Part shown: in pieces, positions 1 to 8,229 of the stretch | Layout of the letters: every line of letters starts with the position of its first letter | Numbering within the stretch: the first letter of the stretch is position 1 | NCBI GenBank assembly: GCA_937870845.1 | Contig: CALMZR010000035.1 | Span: 1 to 45,546, forward strand | Source: an uncultured Chloroflexota bacterium | Lineage (GTDB): Bacteria; Chloroflexota; Chloroflexia; Thermomicrobiales; UBA6265 | Length of the DNA stretch: 45,546 bases | Reading direction: 5' to 3' | The notes under the pieces: generated by a model | What the model saw: only the letters and a program-made list of their open reading frames with translations | Told to the model about the DNA's origin: nothing | Databases searched by the model: none | Translations under genes and position numbers: made by a program

Positions 1-1062
1 GGGGTCTGGTGCAGAGATGGAGGCGGGCAGGTCCGGGGCCAACGAAGGCTGCGGGGCGACAAGCGGCATCGGTTCGCCGATAGCGGCGCCGGCGGAGCCG
101 AACGCCAGGATGCGGGCGGCGTCGGGATCTCGATAGGAGACGACTTCGCCGGTGACGGGGGCTCCGGTCTGGGCGCGCAGGGCCTGCTGGTCGAGGGCAT
201 AGTCGAGCAGGACGCGGTTGTCGTCGTACCAGTCGTCCGGGGCGACGCCGTTGAGGGTGACGGCGATGACGCGGCGGCCGTCGCGCTGGGCGACGTTGAT
301 GAGGCACCAGCCGGCGTCGTCGTCGTAGCCGGTCTTGCCGCCGACGATGCCGTCGTAGGTGCGGAGCATGCGGTTGTTGTTGCGGAAGACGTAGGAGCCG
401 TCGTTCGACTCCCGCTCCAGGGTGGAGAACGCCTGCACGAAGCGGGGGTAGCGCAGGGCGTACATCATGAAGGCGGCGAGGTCGTAGGCGGAGGAGTAGT
501 GGCCGGGGACGCCCCAGCCGTCGGGGTTGACGAGCTGGGTGTCGACGAGTCCCATATTGTCGATGCGCTGGTTGAGCCGCGCCATGAACGCGTCGTAGGC
601 CTCTTCGTCGGTATCGCCGTCTTCGCCACCGAGACCGCGGGCGAGAGCGCGGGCGGCGTCGTTGCCGGAGGGGAGCATCATGCCGTAGAGGAGTTCTTCG
701 ACGGTGAAGGTCTCGCCGGGGTCGAAGCCGACCTGGCTGGCATGTTCGTTGACGAGATCGGCCTCGGTCGTCGTAATAAGCTCCTCTGGCCGACCGGATT
801 CGATCGCCTCGATCGCCGTGAACATCTTGGTGATGCTGGCCGGGGCGCGGCGCTCGCGGGCGTTGCGTTGGGCGTAGATCTCGCCGGTCTCGGCATCGAT
901 GGCGATGTAGCTGGTGGAGGTGATCCGCAGCTCGGGGACTTCCTGGGCCAGGGCGGCGGGGATCGCCGTCGATGCCGCGATGGCAAGGGCCATCGCGAGC
1001 GCGATGGCGCGCCGTGCGAGCAGGGGCAAGCATGATGGTGTAGACGCACTCGGCTTCTTCAC
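1..1062 (-). CDS. D-alanyl-D-alanine carboxypeptidase (peptidase S11), C-terminus cut by window edge
   Basis: Penicillin-binding serine peptidase that trims the terminal D-Ala from peptidoglycan stem peptides outside the cytoplasmic membrane. The frame is open from a GTG at 1062 to the window edge (354 codons seen, no stop). An N-terminal signal peptide is visible: basic residues around 16-18, a hydrophobic run to about 36 and an ALA-QE cleavage site near 39/40. All three S11 motifs are present: SITK (residues 76-79, acylated Ser76), SGN (132-134) and KTG near residue 230 within VGGKTGYDDDAGWC. The S11 C-terminal domain begins before the edge. The GTG has no Shine-Dalgarno; a promoter sits exactly at the distance that makes the mRNA start at the GTG. 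An ATG start upstream in this frame does not exist. Family assignment is secure; whether it is DacA/DacB/DacF type cannot be told without the end. Confidence 0.93.
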   Translation of the reverse strand, partial: MKKPSASTPSCLPLLARRAIALAMALAIAASTAIPAALAQEVPELRITSTSYIAIDAETGEIYAQRNARERRAPASITKMFTAIEAIESGRPEELITTTEADLVNEHASQVGFDPGETFTVEELLYGMMLPSGNDAARALARGLGGEDGDTDEEAYDAFMARLNQRIDNMGLVDTQLVNPDGWGVPGHYSSAYDLAAFMMYALRYPRFVQAFSTLERESNDGSYVFRNNNRMLRTYDGIVGGKTGYDDDAGWCLINVAQRDGRRVIAVTLNGVAPDDWYDDNRVLLDYALDQQALRAQTGAPVTGEVVSYRDPDAARILAFGSAGAAIGEPMPLVAPQPSLAPDLPASISAPDP

Positions 1063-1098
1063 GAGGAGATGCTATCGAGTGGGCCGGGAGCGCGTCAA
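1063..1098 (-). promoter_or_regulatory. Promoter for the carboxypeptidase; predicted leaderless mRNA
   Basis: Read on the minus strand: -35 TTGACG (1098-1093), an 18-bp spacer, -10 TAGCAT (1074-1069), then six bases and the GTG start at 1062. The expected transcription start seven bases after the -10 is the G of the start codon. No purine-rich Shine-Dalgarno occurs between -10 and GTG, which fits leaderless initiation. Seen as sequence; the start point is inferred. Confidence 0.6.
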
Positions 1099-1234
1099 GC
1101 AAGAACTCGAAGAGCCGGCGAGCGGGGTCCGGTAGCGGTTCTCGAGCATTGAACCCCTCGGTCAATTTCAGGACATGGGAAGATACGTCCCGGCTTGAAG
1201 CGTCGTTGGCATTGAGCGCGATGAGACCGGGGCG

Positions 1235-2623
1235 ATGTTCACGCGGTTCGCGGTGGTGGTCCTTACAGGAATGGCCGGACGGCTCCTGCGCCGGCCGCGG
1301 ACGAGCGCCCGATCCGCCTCCACGACGGCGGCCGCTACGAAGGCTCCGCCGCCGCCGCAGCCGTCCAGCCCCGGAGTCGCTTTGCCACCGCCGGAGGATC
1401 ATTTTCGGCGGCTGCGGCCGAGAGCGAGTGCGCCGCCCGTGGCGGCGGTTGCGGCGCGCAGCCTGCCCGTACTGGGCATCGTCGCGACGATCCTGACGCT
1501 GGCGTTGGCGGTCGGCGCGGTGCGCGGCGAACTGCCCTACGTCGGGGCCATCGATAGCGCCAGCCCCGCCTGGGCGGTCGCGCTGGTCACGATTTCGATC
1601 TGGGCGGTCTATCTGCTGTGGAAGGTGCCGCAGTGGCAGGCGGACGCCTGGGCGCGCTCGGGCAATTCCAATCCGCGCGAGCTGTTCGAGATCGAGAACG
1701 AGTCGCGGGGGACGCTCGGGCAGATCCTGAGCGGGGTGGCGGTGCTGACCGGGTTGATCTTCGCCTGGCAGCAGCTCGGGCAGACGAGCGACAACTTGCG
1801 TGTCAGCCAGGAAGGACAGATCACCGACCGGTTCACCCGTGCTGTCGATCAGCTCGGCAGCGACGACCTCACCGTGCGCCTGGGAGGCATCTACGCGCTG
1901 GAGCGGATCGCGAGGGACTCGCCGCGGGACTACGGCCCGGTGATGGAGGTGCTGACGGCGTTCGCGCGGCAGGAATCGCCGTTACCGGCCAACGCGGCGG
2001 CTACGCCGGTCACTTTCGCGCCGGTCGTGCCGGAGGAGGTGCGGGCGGTCTTCAAAGTGATCGGCCGGCGCACGGAGGAGCAGATCGAGGAGGAGATGGC
2101 GTCCGGGGGGTGTCTGGACCTGACCGACATTAACGCCGTTGGCGTGAATCTCATCGAGGCCGATCTGCGCAACACTTGTTGGAACCGATCCGATCTGCGC
2201 GGGGCGCAGATGATGCGCTCGAACTTGTCAGGGGCGGAGTTCTTAGGGAGCGACTTGAGCAACCAGGCAAGCCTTGAGGACGCCGTGGCGCAAGGAACGC
2301 TGTTCAGCCTTGCGAACCTGAGTGCCTCTAATCTCATCGGCGCCGATCTGAGCGATGCCGATCTCCGTTCGGCGAATCTTGCCAGTGCGCAGCTTGCGGA
2401 GACGAACCTGTCCGACGCGATGCTCGTCAACGCGAATTTGTCGGCAGCACAAGCAATCGGGACCAATTTTCAGAACGCGAGCTTCTCCGGCGCCACCCTG
2501 GCGAACGCCGTGGTGACCGGGGCGAACTTCATGGGCGCGATACAACTCACCGCGGAGCAACTCGCAAGCGCATTCATTGACGCGACGACGACATTGCCAG
2601 ATGGTGTGCAGCTCGAGGAATGA
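1235..2623 (+). CDS. Membrane-anchored pentapeptide-repeat protein
   Basis: 462 residues. After a Pro/Ala-rich N-terminal stretch there are three hydrophobic segments (about 73-97, 108-128 and 160-180). A conserved linker follows (ITDRFTRAVDQLGSDDLTVR, about 198-217, then LGGIYALERIARDS), which is typical of pentapeptide-repeat proteins with a membrane anchor. From about residue 297 onward the chain is an A(D/N)LXX repeat (for example ANLSASNLIGADLSDADLRS) expected to fold as a right-handed quadrilateral beta-helix. Such proteins are usually of unknown function; some inhibit gyrase but nothing here points to that. The start is uncertain: the ATG at 1235 has only a weak GGGGCG upstream, and an in-frame ATG lies at 1271. 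It is convergent with the next gene, 17 bp away. Confidence 0.82.
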   Translation: MFTRFAVVVLTGMAGRLLRRPRTSARSASTTAAATKAPPPPQPSSPGVALPPPEDHFRRLRPRASAPPVAAVAARSLPVLGIVATILTLALAVGAVRGELPYVGAIDSASPAWAVALVTISIWAVYLLWKVPQWQADAWARSGNSNPRELFEIENESRGTLGQILSGVAVLTGLIFAWQQLGQTSDNLRVSQEGQITDRFTRAVDQLGSDDLTVRLGGIYALERIARDSPRDYGPVMEVLTAFARQESPLPANAAATPVTFAPVVPEEVRAVFKVIGRRTEEQIEEEMASGGCLDLTDINAVGVNLIEADLRNTCWNRSDLRGAQMMRSNLSGAEFLGSDLSNQASLEDAVAQGTLFSLANLSASNLIGADLSDADLRSANLASAQLAETNLSDAMLVNANLSAAQAIGTNFQNASFSGATLANAVVTGANFMGAIQLTAEQLASAFIDATTTLPDGVQLEE

Positions 2624-2640
2624 CGACAGGCGCCTGCCGC

Positions 2641-3276
2641 TTACCCGCCTTGGGTCACCGGGGCCACCGAGCTGAGGAGCTGGATGTCGCCGCCGACGAC
2701 CGTGCCGGCCGCTTCGTAGGCGAATCCGGACGATCCGCCGCCGACGGCGTCGCCGACGGTGAGACGGGCGGTGTCCTGGCCGAGCAGATCCGGGCCGGCG
2801 TCGAAGACCTCCAGGTGAAACGGCTGCTCGCCGGCGCCGTTGACGGCCATGATGCCGCGGACGTTGCGGAGCTGCTCCTCGCCTTCCGGCCAGTCATAGG
2901 CGATGGGGCCGACGCTCTCCAGGGTGAGACCACCGTCGCGGACGGGGTCGAGCCAGCGGACGAAGCCGGCGGCTTCCTGGGGCGCGTCGTCGGCGAGCTG
3001 GGTGGCGAAGAGGATGAGGTTGGCGTCGCCGTCGGCGGTGCGCACGACGCCGCCCCCGGTGATGCCGATGAGGCAGCAGTCGCATTGGTCGCCCTCGCAG
3101 TAACACGGGACGCAGGGGAGCCCGATGCTCGATTCGGTCTGGGCTCGGCCGCTCTTGTGCGAGACCGTTGCCACTCCGAGGGTTGCGCCAACCGCCGCGG
3201 CCGAGCGGAGCACGCGCCGTCGGGGCAGATGCTGTGCGAGAGATCGAGTCAAGGTGTCGAACCGCCGGCCGTTCAT
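2641..3276 (-). CDS. Tat-exported Cys-rich protein of unknown function
   Basis: 211 residues. The N-terminus carries a twin-arginine signal (PRRRVLRSAAAVGATLG, residues 18-34) ending near GRAQ-TESS, so a folded protein is probably exported. Directly after it is a cysteine cluster, CVPCYCEGDQCDCC (about 55-68), that could bind a metal or Fe-S centre or be disulfide-bonded. The remainder is beta-strand-like and shows no family I recognise. The ATG has a good Shine-Dalgarno (AAGGAG, 10 bp upstream) and a promoter about 45-70 bp upstream, divergent from the sugar island. Confidence 0.75.
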   Translation of the reverse strand: MNGRRFDTLTRSLAQHLPRRRVLRSAAAVGATLGVATVSHKSGRAQTESSIGLPCVPCYCEGDQCDCCLIGITGGGVVRTADGDANLILFATQLADDAPQEAAGFVRWLDPVRDGGLTLESVGPIAYDWPEGEEQLRNVRGIMAVNGAGEQPFHLEVFDAGPDLLGQDTARLTVGDAVGGGSSGFAYEAAGTVVGGDIQLLSSVAPVTQGG

Positions 3277-3320
3277 GGCTTCTCACTCCTTGGTGTTCGT
3301 GGTCACGGATCTTTTCGTGC

Positions 3321-3348
3321 AGGCTACACGGAGTCGGCGACGTGTCAA
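3321..3348 (-). promoter_or_regulatory. Promoter of the Tat-exported protein gene
   Basis: Minus-strand TTGACA (3348-3343), 16-bp spacer, TAGCCT (3326-3321), about 45 bp before the ATG at 3276. It stands back to back with the promoter at 3373-3401, so the two units share a short divergent control region. Confidence 0.5.
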
Positions 3349-3372
3349 CTCGGGTCTGCGCCGCCCCAGGGC

Positions 3373-3401
3373 TTGACAGGTCAGCGCGGCGCCGGTAGCA
3401 T
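3373..3401 (+). promoter_or_regulatory. Promoter of the sugar catabolism island
   Basis: TTGACA (3373-3378), 17-bp spacer, TAGCAT (3396-3401): a near-consensus housekeeping promoter. Predicted transcription start about 3408, giving a leader of roughly 120 nt before the GTG of the SDR gene. The start region is covered by operator-like repeats. Confidence 0.65.
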
Positions 3402-3407
3402 CCGCGC

Positions 3408-3440
3408 ATTGGTCAACCAGTCAACCTGTAGACCGGTTAG
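3408..3440 (+). promoter_or_regulatory. GntR-type operator and tandem half-sites at the transcription start
   Basis: ATTGGTCAACCAGT (3408-3421) closely resembles the TTGGT-NN-ACCAA palindromes bound by FadR-subfamily GntR regulators such as UxuR/ExuR and LldR. It continues as three 8-bp tandem copies (GTCAACCA, GTCAACCT, GTAGACCG) up to GGTT. Placement over the expected transcription start predicts repression. The FadR-type regulator encoded at 10947-11756 in the same unit is the natural candidate to bind it. Binding is an inference. Confidence 0.55.
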
Positions 3441-3526
3441 CGCTGCCGAGGTCCGGCTCACCGCGAGCCTCCACCGACTGCCCGCGTTGGCTGGGTCGGC
3501 ATGCGCGACGACGTCGGAGGAGCGCC

Positions 3527-4285
3527 GTGGGGCGTCTGGATGGGAAGGTTGCCGTCGTCACCGGGGCGGCGAGCGGGATCGGGCAAGGGGCCGCGCGCGC
3601 ATTTGCCCGTGAAGGGGCGATCGTCGGGTTGCTCGACCGCAATGAAGAACCGCTGCGCGCGACGGTGGAAGAGATCGGCGGCATGGCGTTTCCGCTCGTC
3701 ACCGATGTCACGGACGAAGCGAGCGTCGCGGCGGCGTTCGACGACGTCCGGCGCCGGCACGGCCGGCTCGACGTGCTCTACACCTGCGCGGCGGTGCAAT
3801 TGATCGGTGAGGACGCGCCGGTCCACGAGCTGGACATCGATGTCTGGCAGCGGACACACGACGTGAACCTGCGCGGCGTCTATCTCACCTGCAAGCACGG
3901 GGTGCGGTTGATGATGGAGAGCGGCGAGGGCGGCTCGGTCATCAACACCGGCTCGCCCACGGGTCTCACCATGTGCGGGGCGGGGTGGCACGCCTACTCC
4001 TCGTCCAAGGCTGGCGTGATGGCGCTGACGCGGATCATGGCGGCGGACTATGCGCCGTACGGCATCCGCGTCAACGGCATCGTGCCGGGAACGATCGAGA
4101 CGACGCTGACCAGGCCGCTGGTCGACGATCCGGAGATTCATGCCCGGCTGGTGTCGCTGCACCCGATCGGGCGGATCGGCACGCCGGAGGACATGGCCGG
4201 GATCGCCGTCTTTCTGGCTTCGGACGAGTCGACGTTCGCCACGGGGTCGCATTTTCACGTCGATGGGGGGATTTCCGTTCGGTGA
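3527..4285 (+). CDS. Short-chain dehydrogenase/reductase (SDR)
   Basis: 252-residue classical SDR, NAD(P)-dependent oxidation of a hydroxyl group; a sugar or sugar-acid substrate is likely from context. Cofactor motif TGAASGIG (12-19); Asp37 after the second strand favours NAD. Active-site tetrad Asn114, Ser143, Tyr157, Lys161 (YSSSK) is complete. Oddity: the usual NNAG motif after strand 4 is replaced by TCAA (86-89). The C-terminal HVDGG motif is present. GTG start with GGAGGAG seven bases upstream. It is the first gene of the island, behind the operator-controlled promoter. Could oxidise a sugar to a lactone, which would feed the lactonase-like protein at 15664, but this is inference. Confidence 0.88.
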   Translation: MGRLDGKVAVVTGAASGIGQGAARAFAREGAIVGLLDRNEEPLRATVEEIGGMAFPLVTDVTDEASVAAAFDDVRRRHGRLDVLYTCAAVQLIGEDAPVHELDIDVWQRTHDVNLRGVYLTCKHGVRLMMESGEGGSVINTGSPTGLTMCGAGWHAYSSSKAGVMALTRIMAADYAPYGIRVNGIVPGTIETTLTRPLVDDPEIHARLVSLHPIGRIGTPEDMAGIAVFLASDESTFATGSHFHVDGGISVR

Positions 4286-4361
4286 CGGACGCGCTCGCGT
4301 CGGGGTCGCCGTTGTGCGAGCCGGGGCAATTCGGCGCTTCCGGACACGGCGGCCGGTTGGC

Positions 4362-4391
4362 CGAGATTCCTCGCTTCGCTCGGAGTGACAC
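4362..4391. repeat. Dispersed palindromic repeat fragment (copy A)
   Basis: CGAGATTCCTCGCTTCGCTC followed by GGAGTGACA. This matches one arm of the repeat family also seen at 21588, 26484, 38204 and 43226. It lies in the 171-bp gap between the SDR and dehydrogenase genes, in which I see no gene. Confidence 0.55.
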
Positions 4392-4456
4392 GCTCCGGCG
4401 CGGTGGCAAGGCCGAGGATGGTACGAGGTGGGCCATGATGGCGGGAAGAGGAGGAC

Positions 4457-5506
4457 ATGGCTGAGCCATTTCGCATAGGAATCACCCGCGATTTCATCCG
4501 GCCCAACGGAGAGCTTGGCTTCGGCGGGGCGGGGGTGCGCCTGCTGGAGGAGACACCGGGCATCGAGGTCTCGTTCCTGCCGGAGCATGGGAAAGAGCTG
4601 ACGCCGGAGGACATCGCCGGGTTCGACGCGCTGGGGGTGCTGGGGCCGCGAGTCACTCCCGCCACGCTGAAAGGAAACGACCGGCTGGCGCTGGTGGCGC
4701 GGTTCGGCGTCGGATACGACAACATCGACGTTCCGGCCTGCACCGAGAACGGCGTCTTCCTGACGATCACGCCGGAGGCGGTGCAGCGGCCGATGGCGGT
4801 CGTGAACCTCACCTTCATCCTGGCGCTGGCCGGGAGGCTGCTGGAGCAAGACCGGCTCACCCGCGAGGGGCGCTGGGCGGACAAGCAGGATGCGCGGGGG
4901 ACCGGGCTGGTCGGCAAGACGCTTGGTACGGTCGGGTTCGGGCGCATCGCGCAGGAGACGCACCGCATCTCACGGCCGCTGGGGATGCGTCATATCGCTC
5001 ACGACCCGTACGCGTTGCCGACCGTCGCCGAGGCCGAGGGGGTCGAGCTGGTCGACCTGGATGACCTCGTGCGCGAATCGGACTTTCTCGTCGTCGCGGC
5101 GGCGTACACGCCGGAGACGCGGCACATCATCAATGCCGATCGGATCGCGATGATGAAGCCGACGGCGTATCTGATCAGCACGGCGCGGGGCGGGCTGGTC
5201 GACCAGAAGGCGCTGTACGAGGCGCTGCGGGAGCGGCGCATCGCGGGCGCGGGGATGGATGTCTTCGAGCAGGAGCCGGTCGACCCCGACGATCCGATCC
5301 TGAAACTGGAGAACGTGGTGGTGACGCCGCACGGGCTCTGCTGGACCGACGAGTGCGAGCGGATCATGGGGGAGAGCGTGCTGCGCTCGATTCAGGCGGT
5401 CGCCGCCGGAGAGACCCCGGAGCACGTCGTCAATCGGGATGCGATCGACTCGCCGAAGATTGCCGAGAAGTTGCGCCGATACCGGGAGGGGGCAAAGCAG
5501 GCATGA
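4457..5506 (+). CDS. D-isomer-specific 2-hydroxyacid dehydrogenase
   Basis: 349 residues, same fold as phosphoglycerate, glyoxylate and hydroxypyruvate reductases: NAD(P)-linked interconversion of a 2-hydroxyacid and a 2-oxoacid. Substrate-binding half at the ends; nucleotide domain with GTVGFGRIA (about 156-164). The catalytic set is visible: Arg in TARGG, Glu in DVFEQEP, and His in TPHG. Very good Shine-Dalgarno (AGAGGAGG, 3-4 bp before ATG). Its stop overlaps the aldolase start (ATGA), so the two are translationally coupled and probably act in series on a 2-oxoacid. The C-terminal tail past the last helix is charged (KIAEKLRRYREG). Confidence 0.88.
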   Translation: MAEPFRIGITRDFIRPNGELGFGGAGVRLLEETPGIEVSFLPEHGKELTPEDIAGFDALGVLGPRVTPATLKGNDRLALVARFGVGYDNIDVPACTENGVFLTITPEAVQRPMAVVNLTFILALAGRLLEQDRLTREGRWADKQDARGTGLVGKTLGTVGFGRIAQETHRISRPLGMRHIAHDPYALPTVAEAEGVELVDLDDLVRESDFLVVAAAYTPETRHIINADRIAMMKPTAYLISTARGGLVDQKALYEALRERRIAGAGMDVFEQEPVDPDDPILKLENVVVTPHGLCWTDECERIMGESVLRSIQAVAAGETPEHVVNRDAIDSPKIAEKLRRYREGAKQA

Positions 5507-6282
5507 GGGAGAACCGGGTCAAGCGCGCGTTGCAGGCCGGGGAGCGGTCGCTGGGGACGATGGTTTTCGAATTCCCCTCGACCGGGATCGCGCGCATCGC
5601 GGCCGAGGCGGGGGCCGAGTTCGCGATCTTCGACATGGAGCACACCGGCTGGAGTATCGAGACGATCCGGGGTCTCATGGCCACCTCGCGCGCGGCCGAC
5701 CTCGTGCCGATGGTGCGCGTGCCGGCGACCGAGTACACCCTGATCGCGCGGCCGCTCGACGTGGGGGCCATGGGGTTGATGGTCCCGATGGTGGAGTCGG
5801 CGGAGCAGGCGCGGTTCATCGTCGATTCGGCCAAGTACCCGCCCATGGGGAAGCGGGGCGCGGCCTTCGGGGTGGCCCACGACGACTACAGCGGCGGCGA
5901 CATCATCGAGAAAATGGCTTCTGCCAACGACGAGATTCTGCTTATCGCCCAGATCGAAACGGGCGCTGGCGTCGAGAACGCCGACGCCATCGCCGCCGTG
6001 GACGGCATCGACGTGCTGTGGATCGGCCACTTCGACCTGACCAATTCGCTCGGAATTCCGGGGCAGTTCTCCCATCCGACGTACCTGGAAGCGGTCGATC
6101 GGGTGCTGGCGGCGTGCGAGGCCTACGGGAAGACGCCGGGGATCATGACCGGGGCGGTGGCGGACGGTCAGGCGCAGTTGCAGCAAGGGTTTCGGGCGAT
6201 GGCCTATTCCGGGGATTTGTGGCTGTATCAGCTGGCGCTGCGGCAAGGGCTCGATGCCCTGCGCGCGACGCCCAACGCCTGA
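5503..6282 (+). CDS. HpcH/HpaI-family class II aldolase
   Basis: 259 residues. Divalent-metal-dependent aldolase family that cleaves 2-keto-3-deoxy or 4-hydroxy-2-oxo acids to pyruvate plus an aldehyde (HpaI, RhmA, GarL relatives). Visible motifs: FDMEHTG (the catalytic His follows Glu), QIETGAGVEN (metal Glu) and IGHFDLTNSLG (metal Asp). Length is typical. The ATG at 5503 overlaps the previous stop by four bases. With the neighbouring 2-hydroxyacid dehydrogenase this suggests retro-aldol cleavage of a sugar-acid intermediate, but no dehydratase that would make a 2-keto-3-deoxy acid is in the island. Confidence 0.9.
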   Translation: MRENRVKRALQAGERSLGTMVFEFPSTGIARIAAEAGAEFAIFDMEHTGWSIETIRGLMATSRAADLVPMVRVPATEYTLIARPLDVGAMGLMVPMVESAEQARFIVDSAKYPPMGKRGAAFGVAHDDYSGGDIIEKMASANDEILLIAQIETGAGVENADAIAAVDGIDVLWIGHFDLTNSLGIPGQFSHPTYLEAVDRVLAACEAYGKTPGIMTGAVADGQAQLQQGFRAMAYSGDLWLYQLALRQGLDALRATPNA

Positions 6283-6378
6283 GCCGGGCCGCGCGGCCCG
6301 GGCGGCAGACTCGTGGCGCATCGGCGCGGCGAGTGGAAGGCCCACGGTGGAGTGGGCGGAAGACGAAAGGCGACGCGC

Positions 6379-7962
6379 ATGGAGGCGAAACCGTCGATCG
6401 ATCCGAAGCATCGTGACGCACTCGAGCAGTTCGCGCGGGCGCGGGCGTCGCGCCGGCAGGTGCTGCATGGCGCCGCGGCGTTGGCCGCGCTCGGCATCTC
6501 GGGCCGCGCCCGGCCGGCGGCGGCGCGCAGCGCGGCGCCGAGCCTGACGCCGGCGGCGATCTCCGCGGCGCAGCGTGCGCTCCGGCGGCAGACAGCGGAT
6601 TCGGCGCAGGCGGCCGTGGACGCGGCCAACGCGCTCGATCCGAAGCCGGCCGAGCTGAACCTCGTCTGGGAGGACGGGCTGCAACTCCAGGATCCGACGC
6701 TCTTCTCGGGGCCGATGTGGGAGGAGCTGACCGGCATTCGGATCAATCCCATCGGCAAGCCGTTCCCGGAGCTGTTCGCCGCCCAGGTCGCCGAGCACCT
6801 CGGCCAGACGGGAGCCTACGACGTCATCACGTATCCGCCGTCGTGGACCGCGGATTTCGTGGCCCAGGGGCTGGCGGAGCCCCTGGACGCCTACATCGAG
6901 CAGTACATGGCCCCGGAGGATCTGGAGGATTACCACCCGCTCTACAAGGAGCTGATGAACTACGCCGGGCAGCGCTACGGACTCTTCGACGACGGGGACA
7001 TGATCATCCTCTATTACCGGCGGGACCTCTTCGATGACCCGGCCAACCAGGAGGCGTTCGAGGCAGAGTACGGCCACGCGCTGGCGGCGCCGAAGGACTG
7101 GACGGAGTACGACAACATCCAGGCCTTCTTCACCGAGCAGGGCGGCGGCAACAGTTGGGGCGGGGCCAGCCAGCGGGCGCCGGGGCAGGTCTACGGGTGG
7201 TTCTCGGAGGAGTTCCGCAACCGCGGCGGCCGCTTCTTCGACGACGAAACGCTCGACGCCGCGCTTGACAGCCAGGCCGGGATCGACACGCTGACGCGGA
7301 TGATCGAATCGAACAAGACGATGCCGCCGGGGATCGAGACGTGGGGTTTCGTCGAGGTTCTCACTGCCTGGATGGCAGGCCAAATCGCTATGGTGGGCGG
7401 CACGTGGCCACCGTACGGGCGGTGGTCGGAGGGGACCACGGCGGAGCAGCTCAACTGGGTGCCGGAGACGACGGTGGCGGGCAAGGTCGGCTACTCGGTG
7501 ATGCCGATGGGCCATAGCCTGCACAACGCCGGGTTCCACCTGGGCGTCTCGGTCGACAGCCAGAACAAGGAGGCGGCGTACCTCTTCATCCAGTGGATGA
7601 CGAGCCCGTCGATCAGCCTGCAGCGGGTGATGCTTCCCTATGCGCTGCGCGACCCGTACCGGATCAGCCACTACGAGTCGGAGGACTACCGCAGCCGGTG
7701 GGAGTACGCGGGGGATTACCTCGATACGTTGCGGGCGGCAGCCGACACGGCGCTGCTCGACATCGTCATGCCCGGTTCGTCCGAGTACCACACGGCCATC
7801 GACCAGATGGTGACGGCGGCGCAGGCGGGCGGCGACATCGCGGAAACGCTGGCGAGCGGCAACGCGGCCTTCAATGAGATCACGGATCGCATCGGCCGGG
7901 AAAGCCAGAAGGAAGCGTACGAGAACTTCAAGGCGTTGCCGGGCGCGTACTACGAGGAGTAG
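6379..7962 (+). CDS. Extracellular solute-binding protein of a CUT1 sugar importer, Tat signal
   Basis: 527 residues from the ATG at 6379 (GAAAGG 8 bp upstream). Tat signal SRRQVLHGAAALAALG around 27-42. The mature part is a family-1 solute-binding protein (MalE/UgpB-like), with hinge segments such as YDVITYPPSWTADFVAQGLA and a GQIAMVGGTWPPYG ligand-site stretch. It captures an oligosaccharide or glycoside in the envelope and delivers it to the two permeases downstream. Aromatic-rich cleft segments fit a carbohydrate. An upstream in-frame start at 6313 would add 22 residues that look non-natural. A hairpin follows the stop. Confidence 0.87.
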   Translation: MEAKPSIDPKHRDALEQFARARASRRQVLHGAAALAALGISGRARPAAARSAAPSLTPAAISAAQRALRRQTADSAQAAVDAANALDPKPAELNLVWEDGLQLQDPTLFSGPMWEELTGIRINPIGKPFPELFAAQVAEHLGQTGAYDVITYPPSWTADFVAQGLAEPLDAYIEQYMAPEDLEDYHPLYKELMNYAGQRYGLFDDGDMIILYYRRDLFDDPANQEAFEAEYGHALAAPKDWTEYDNIQAFFTEQGGGNSWGGASQRAPGQVYGWFSEEFRNRGGRFFDDETLDAALDSQAGIDTLTRMIESNKTMPPGIETWGFVEVLTAWMAGQIAMVGGTWPPYGRWSEGTTAEQLNWVPETTVAGKVGYSVMPMGHSLHNAGFHLGVSVDSQNKEAAYLFIQWMTSPSISLQRVMLPYALRDPYRISHYESEDYRSRWEYAGDYLDTLRAAADTALLDIVMPGSSEYHTAIDQMVTAAQAGGDIAETLASGNAAFNEITDRIGRESQKEAYENFKALPGAYYEE

Positions 7963-7971
7963 GGCCAAAGG

Positions 7972-7997
7972 GGGGACTGGCGCTCACGCCGGTCCCC
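7972..7997 (+). repeat. Hairpin after the CUT1 binding-protein gene
   Basis: Inverted repeat GGGGACTGGCG (7972-7982) / CGCCGGTCCCC (7987-7997) with loop CTCA; 11 pairs including one G-U. No T-run follows on the plus strand, so it is not a standard terminator. It sits right after the solute-binding protein stop, in the position where mRNA-stabilising or attenuating hairpins set binding-protein excess in maltose-type operons. Confidence 0.55.
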
Positions 7998-8108
7998 TGT
8001 CCATCTCAACCCCGTCCAAGGGTCCTTCCGATTGGGACAGCTTGAGGGTTTGCGGGGCCGACGGGAGGGATCGTGGCGGCCGAGGTTGCCGATGAGGTCG
8101 GCAGAAGG

Positions 8109-8152
8109 GACCGGGCTGTCCTCTCGCCTGGCCCTAAAGGACCAGGCTGTCC
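8109..8152. repeat. 13-bp direct repeat in the 267-bp spacer before the permeases
   Basis: GACCGGGCTGTCC (8109-8121) and GACCAGGCTGTCC (8140-8152) are spaced by 31 bp. Between and after them are short palindromes (CCTGGCCCTAAAGGACCAGG at about 8127-8146 and CCCTGCAGGG near 8164). No open frame with a ribosome site is seen in 7998-8229. This could be a regulator site or structured leader for the permease genes. Confidence 0.35.
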
Positions 8153-8229
8153 GAACGGAAGGACCCTGCAGGGCCGTGGAGAGCGTGGTCTTGCCGCGCG
8201 AGGTTGCGTGAGGGCTTGATAAAACCTTG

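Noticed and set aside
5392-7968. Very long open frame on the minus strand across the aldolase and CUT1 binding-protein genes
   Set aside because: Antisense shadow of high-GC coding DNA: Arg/Pro/His-rich, no domains, no ribosome site, and it spans well-supported genes on the other strand.
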